DNA of 64,000 nt, from contig CABPYL010000001.1 in assembly GCA_902461565.1 (NCBI GenBank), positions 62,001 through 126,000 on the forward strand, given 5' to 3'. The DNA is from an uncultured Porphyromonadaceae bacterium (GTDB lineage Bacteria > Bacteroidota > Bacteroidia > Bacteroidales > Muribaculaceae). Both the position numbers and the translations under genes were made by a program. Shown here piece after piece: positions 61,286-64,000 of the stretch; position 1 is the stretch's first letter; every line of letters starts with the position of its first letter. The notes beneath the pieces were generated by a model, which saw only the letters and a list, made by a program, of their open reading frames with translations, was not told where the DNA came from and ran no database searches.

Positions 61286-61301
61286 TGGCACCGATATTGC
61301 A
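61286..61301 (+). promoter_or_regulatory. Sigma-54-like promoter before clpB
   Basis: TGGCAC-C-GATA-TTGCA fits the sigma-54 consensus TGGCACG-RNNN-TTGCW with one mismatch. GG (61287-61288) and GC (61299-61300) are ten bases apart as required. It lies about 100 bases before the clpB start, and no TAnnTTTG box is seen in this gap. Confidence 0.45.
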
Positions 61302-61401
61302 ATAAAGGATGCAGCACCACGGAACCAAATGGCCATGCCGCTTGTTTCTTTTATTGAATGATATATAAGTTCACCATAGCAACGTTCAACCACTACATAT
61401 T

Positions 61402-63993
61402 ATGAATTTCAACAATTTCACCATTAAATCGCAGGAAGCCATTCAGAAGGCTGTCGAGATTACGCGCGGAGCCGGTGCCCAGGCCATTGAGCCGGAGTGC
61501 ATTCTCAAGGGCGTTATCGACGAAGGCGAGAGCGTGGTAAATTTCATTTTTCAGAAAATCGGAGCGAATCCCGCTACGGTAACGCGTCAGGTAGATGCCG
61601 ATATTGCCGCGCTGCCGAAGGTGTCAGGCTCCGAGCCATATCTCAGCCGCACCTCCAATGACGTCCTGCAGAAAGCGCTTGATGTGTCCACAAAGATGGG
61701 CGACCAGTATGTTACGCTGGAAACACTTCTTGTAGCCCTGTTCGAAATCAATTCCAAGGCATCGGCCGTGCTCAAGGATGCCGGTCTGACCAAAAAGGAT
61801 CTTGAGGCCGCAATTCAGGAACTTCGCAAAGGCAAGAAGGCCACCGATCAGGGTGCCGAGGAAACCTACAACGCTTTGTCCAAATATGCCATTAACCTGA
61901 ACGAGCGTGCCCGCGCCGGCAAACTCGATCCAGTTATCGGCCGCGACGAGGAAATACGCCGTGTGCTGCAGATCCTGAGTCGCCGCACAAAGAACAATCC
62001 CATGCTTATCGGCGAGCCCGGTACAGGCAAAACAGCTATTGCCGAAGGCCTTGCACACCGTATTGTCCGCGGCGACGTGCCTGAGAACCTGCGCACAAAG
62101 CAGATATATTCGCTGGACATGGGTGCGCTGGTTGCCGGCGCCAAATACAAGGGCGAGTTCGAGGAGCGTCTGAAAGCCATCGTCAACGAGGTTACGGGCG
62201 CCGACGGCGAAATAATTCTCTTTATCGACGAAATCCATACTCTTGTTGGCGCCGGAAAGGGAGAAGGCGCGATGGATGCTGCTAACATCCTTAAGCCGGC
62301 CCTTGCCCGCGGCGAACTACGCAGTATCGGCGCCACGACGCTCGATGAATATCAGAAGTATTTCGAGAAAGACAAGGCTCTTGAACGCCGTTTCCAGAAA
62401 GTTATGGTAAACGAGCCCGACGAGGCCTCGGCCATAGCCATTCTCCGTGGTCTTAAGGAGCGCTACGAGAACCACCATAAGGTCCGTATCCGCGACGAGG
62501 CTATTATCGCCGCCGTGCAGCTGTCCGAAAGGTATATCACCGACCGTTTCCTCCCCGATAAAGCCATAGACCTTATCGACGAGGCGGCTTCAAAGTTGAA
62601 GCTGGAGATTGATTCCGTGCCGCAGGCACTCGATGATATCACCCGTCAGATTGCTCAGAAGGAAATTGAGCGTGAGGCTATCAAACGCGAGGGCGAGAAA
62701 GAGCGGGTAAAGGAAATAGAGCGTCAGATCGCCGAGTTGCGCGAGGAAGAAAAGCAGTATACGGCCAAATGGACGGCCGAACGCGAGCTTATCAATAAGA
62801 TTCAACAGAACAAAATTGACATTGAGCAGCTTAACTTCGAGGCCGAGAAAGCCCAGCGCGAAGGCGACTATGCCAAGGTTGCCGAAATCCGTTATGGCAA
62901 GGTTTCTCAGAAAGAGAAGGAAATAGCCCAGACGCAGGAGCAGTTGAAAATGATGCAGGGCGAAAAGGCTCTTATCAAGGAAGAAGTTGATTCCGAAGAT
63001 ATTGCCGATGTTGTATCGCGTTGGACAGGTATTCCCGTCAACAAAATGGTGCAGAGCGAGAAAGACAAGCTTCTGCACCTGGAACAGGAGCTTCACGACC
63101 GTGTAGTTGGCCAGGACGAGGCCATCAGTGCCATCGCCGATGCCGTGCGCCGCAGCCGCGCCGGCCTCAACGACCCCAAACGTCCCATCGGCAGCTTTAT
63201 CTTCCTCGGCACTACCGGCGTTGGTAAAACCGAACTGGCAAAGGCGCTTGCGGAATATCTGTTCGACGACGAAAACATGATGACGCGAATAGATATGAGC
63301 GAGTATCAGGAGAAGCATTCTGTATCCCGTCTCGTCGGTGCGCCTCCGGGATACGTAGGCTACGACGAGGGAGGGCAGCTCACCGAGGCTGTACGCCGCA
63401 AACCTTATTCGGTTGTTCTTTTCGATGAAATCGAGAAAGCACATCCCGATGTGTTCAATATCCTGCTGCAAGTGCTCGACGACGGACGTCTGACCGATAA
63501 CAAGGGCCGTAACGTCAACTTCAAGAACACAATAATCATCATGACATCCAACATGGGTTCACCGCTTATCCGCGACAACTTTGCCAAGATAACGCCCGAA
63601 ACCAAGGACAAGATTGTAGAGGAAACCAAGAATCAGGTTCTGGATATGCTCAAGCAGACTATCCGTCCCGAATTCCTCAACCGAATCGACGAGATTATAA
63701 TGTTCACCCCTCTCAACCGTAAGGAAATCGAAGAAATCGTGGGCTTGCAGATCAAAGGCATTCAGAAGATGCTTGCCGCGAATTCCGGCATACAGCTTCA
63801 GATTACTCCTGCGGCCCTCAGCTTCCTGGCCGACGAAGGCTTTGACCCCGAATTTGGCGCGCGCCCTGTCAAGAGGGCCATACACCGTCTGGTGCTCAAT
63901 CAGCTTTCCAAGGATATCCTTGCGCAGAAAGTAGACCGTACACGTCCCATCGTAATAGACGTTAAGGATGACGGTCTTGTATTCACCAACTGA
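61402..63993 (+). CDS. clpB: ATP-dependent disaggregase ClpB
   Basis: A complete 863-residue ClpB. In order: N-terminal Clp domain (about 1-145; [21 protein letters not shown]), AAA1 with Walker [14 protein letters not shown] (about 205) and Walker [14 protein letters not shown], the long coiled-coil M domain (about 410-525, rich in E, K and R) that separates ClpB from ClpA/ClpC, and AAA2 with [15 protein letters not shown] (about 607) and [28 protein letters not shown]. There is no ClpP-binding IGF loop visible. It rescues aggregated proteins with DnaK. A sigma-54-like promoter lies upstream. Confidence 0.98.
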   Translation: MNFNNFTIKSQEAIQKAVEITRGAGAQAIEPECILKGVIDEGESVVNFIFQKIGANPATVTRQVDADIAALPKVSGSEPYLSRTSNDVLQKALDVSTKMGDQYVTLETLLVALFEINSKASAVLKDAGLTKKDLEAAIQELRKGKKATDQGAEETYNALSKYAINLNERARAGKLDPVIGRDEEIRRVLQILSRRTKNNPMLIGEPGTGKTAIAEGLAHRIVRGDVPENLRTKQIYSLDMGALVAGAKYKGEFEERLKAIVNEVTGADGEIILFIDEIHTLVGAGKGEGAMDAANILKPALARGELRSIGATTLDEYQKYFEKDKALERRFQKVMVNEPDEASAIAILRGLKERYENHHKVRIRDEAIIAAVQLSERYITDRFLPDKAIDLIDEAASKLKLEIDSVPQALDDITRQIAQKEIEREAIKREGEKERVKEIERQIAELREEEKQYTAKWTAERELINKIQQNKIDIEQLNFEAEKAQREGDYAKVAEIRYGKVSQKEKEIAQTQEQLKMMQGEKALIKEEVDSEDIADVVSRWTGIPVNKMVQSEKDKLLHLEQELHDRVVGQDEAISAIADAVRRSRAGLNDPKRPIGSFIFLGTTGVGKTELAKALAEYLFDDENMMTRIDMSEYQEKHSVSRLVGAPPGYVGYDEGGQLTEAVRRKPYSVVLFDEIEKAHPDVFNILLQVLDDGRLTDNKGRNVNFKNTIIIMTSNMGSPLIRDNFAKITPETKDKIVEETKNQVLDMLKQTIRPEFLNRIDEIIMFTPLNRKEIEEIVGLQIKGIQKMLAANSGIQLQITPAALSFLADEGFDPEFGARPVKRAIHRLVLNQLSKDILAQKVDRTRPIVIDVKDDGLVFTN

Positions 63994-64000
63994 TAAATAA

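Noticed and set aside
61169..61361. Two overlapping 61- and 62-codon frames between sodB and clpB
   Set aside because: They cover the sodB terminator and the sigma-54-like site. Their Cys-rich, irregular translation matches nothing.
1..64000. CRISPR arrays, rRNA genes, prophage or integrase/transposase genes
   Set aside because: I looked for regular short repeats with spacers, rRNA sequence and mobile-element proteins in the translated frames and found none. Only the small IS-end-like palindrome near 19680 remains as a hint.

Overview
The window is a chromosomal stretch of a gut-type Bacteroidales bacterium, most likely a member of the Muribaculaceae or a close relative (inference). The evidence is SusC/SusD polysaccharide-utilisation loci (PULs), a one-protein hybrid two-component regulator, many Sec/lipobox exported lipoproteins, a parA-parB-DUF5683-mltD cluster, and promoters that fit the Bacteroidetes consensus TTTG-N19/21-TAnnTTTG. 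I see no prophage, transposase gene, rRNA operon or CRISPR array.

Layout. 1-2116 (minus) is an ArsR-controlled metalloid/redox island: arsR, an ArsF-like thioredoxin-fold lipoprotein, an ArsG/CcdA-like membrane protein, a small CxxC thioredoxin-like protein and the start of a permease that runs off the left edge. 2244-8579 (minus) holds ruvA with a GH89 alpha-N-acetylglucosaminidase lipoprotein, then a housekeeping operon (rplY, pth, an S4/Hsp15-like RNA-binding protein and a DEAD-box helicase). An AraC regulator, an exported protein of unknown function and an aminotransferase follow. 12374-19502 (plus) is a starch-type SusC-SusD-SusE-SusF operon with no enzyme of its own. 19738-23159 (minus) carries a HU protein, a small membrane protein, a DUF4855 lipoprotein and a secreted GH13 amylase. 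23359-34443 (minus) is a second PUL (glycan-binding lipoprotein, SusC, SusD, GH30, GH2 and a SusE/F-like secreted protein), divergent from a 1361-residue hybrid two-component regulator (34659-38744).

38745-39265 is a gap with a candidate antisense small RNA over a 33-codon ORF. It is followed by a DXS-like TPP enzyme, a convergent tamB-malQ pair (minus), and a plus-strand run of parA, parB, DUF5683, mltD, an OPT transporter and a MATE exporter (48646-56167). The right end has tRNA-Leu(UAG), a DUF4886 SGNH-like protein, a ROK regulator, tRNA-Thr(CGU), then an aquaporin, an HdeD-like protein, Fe/Mn superoxide dismutase and ClpB.

How it fits together (inference). The SusCDEF proteins, the GH13 amylase and MalQ would cover binding, cutting and processing of alpha-glucans. 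The HTCS-linked PUL, with GH30 and GH2 enzymes, points to a beta-galactose-rich glycan. The signals most worth a second look are in non-coding DNA: parS half-sites facing outward inside the parA promoter, an ArsR operator whose spacer is exactly the -7 box, the antisense RNA candidate at 38818-38882, a leader/attenuator-like structure at 58679-58859, and a sigma-54-like promoter before clpB.
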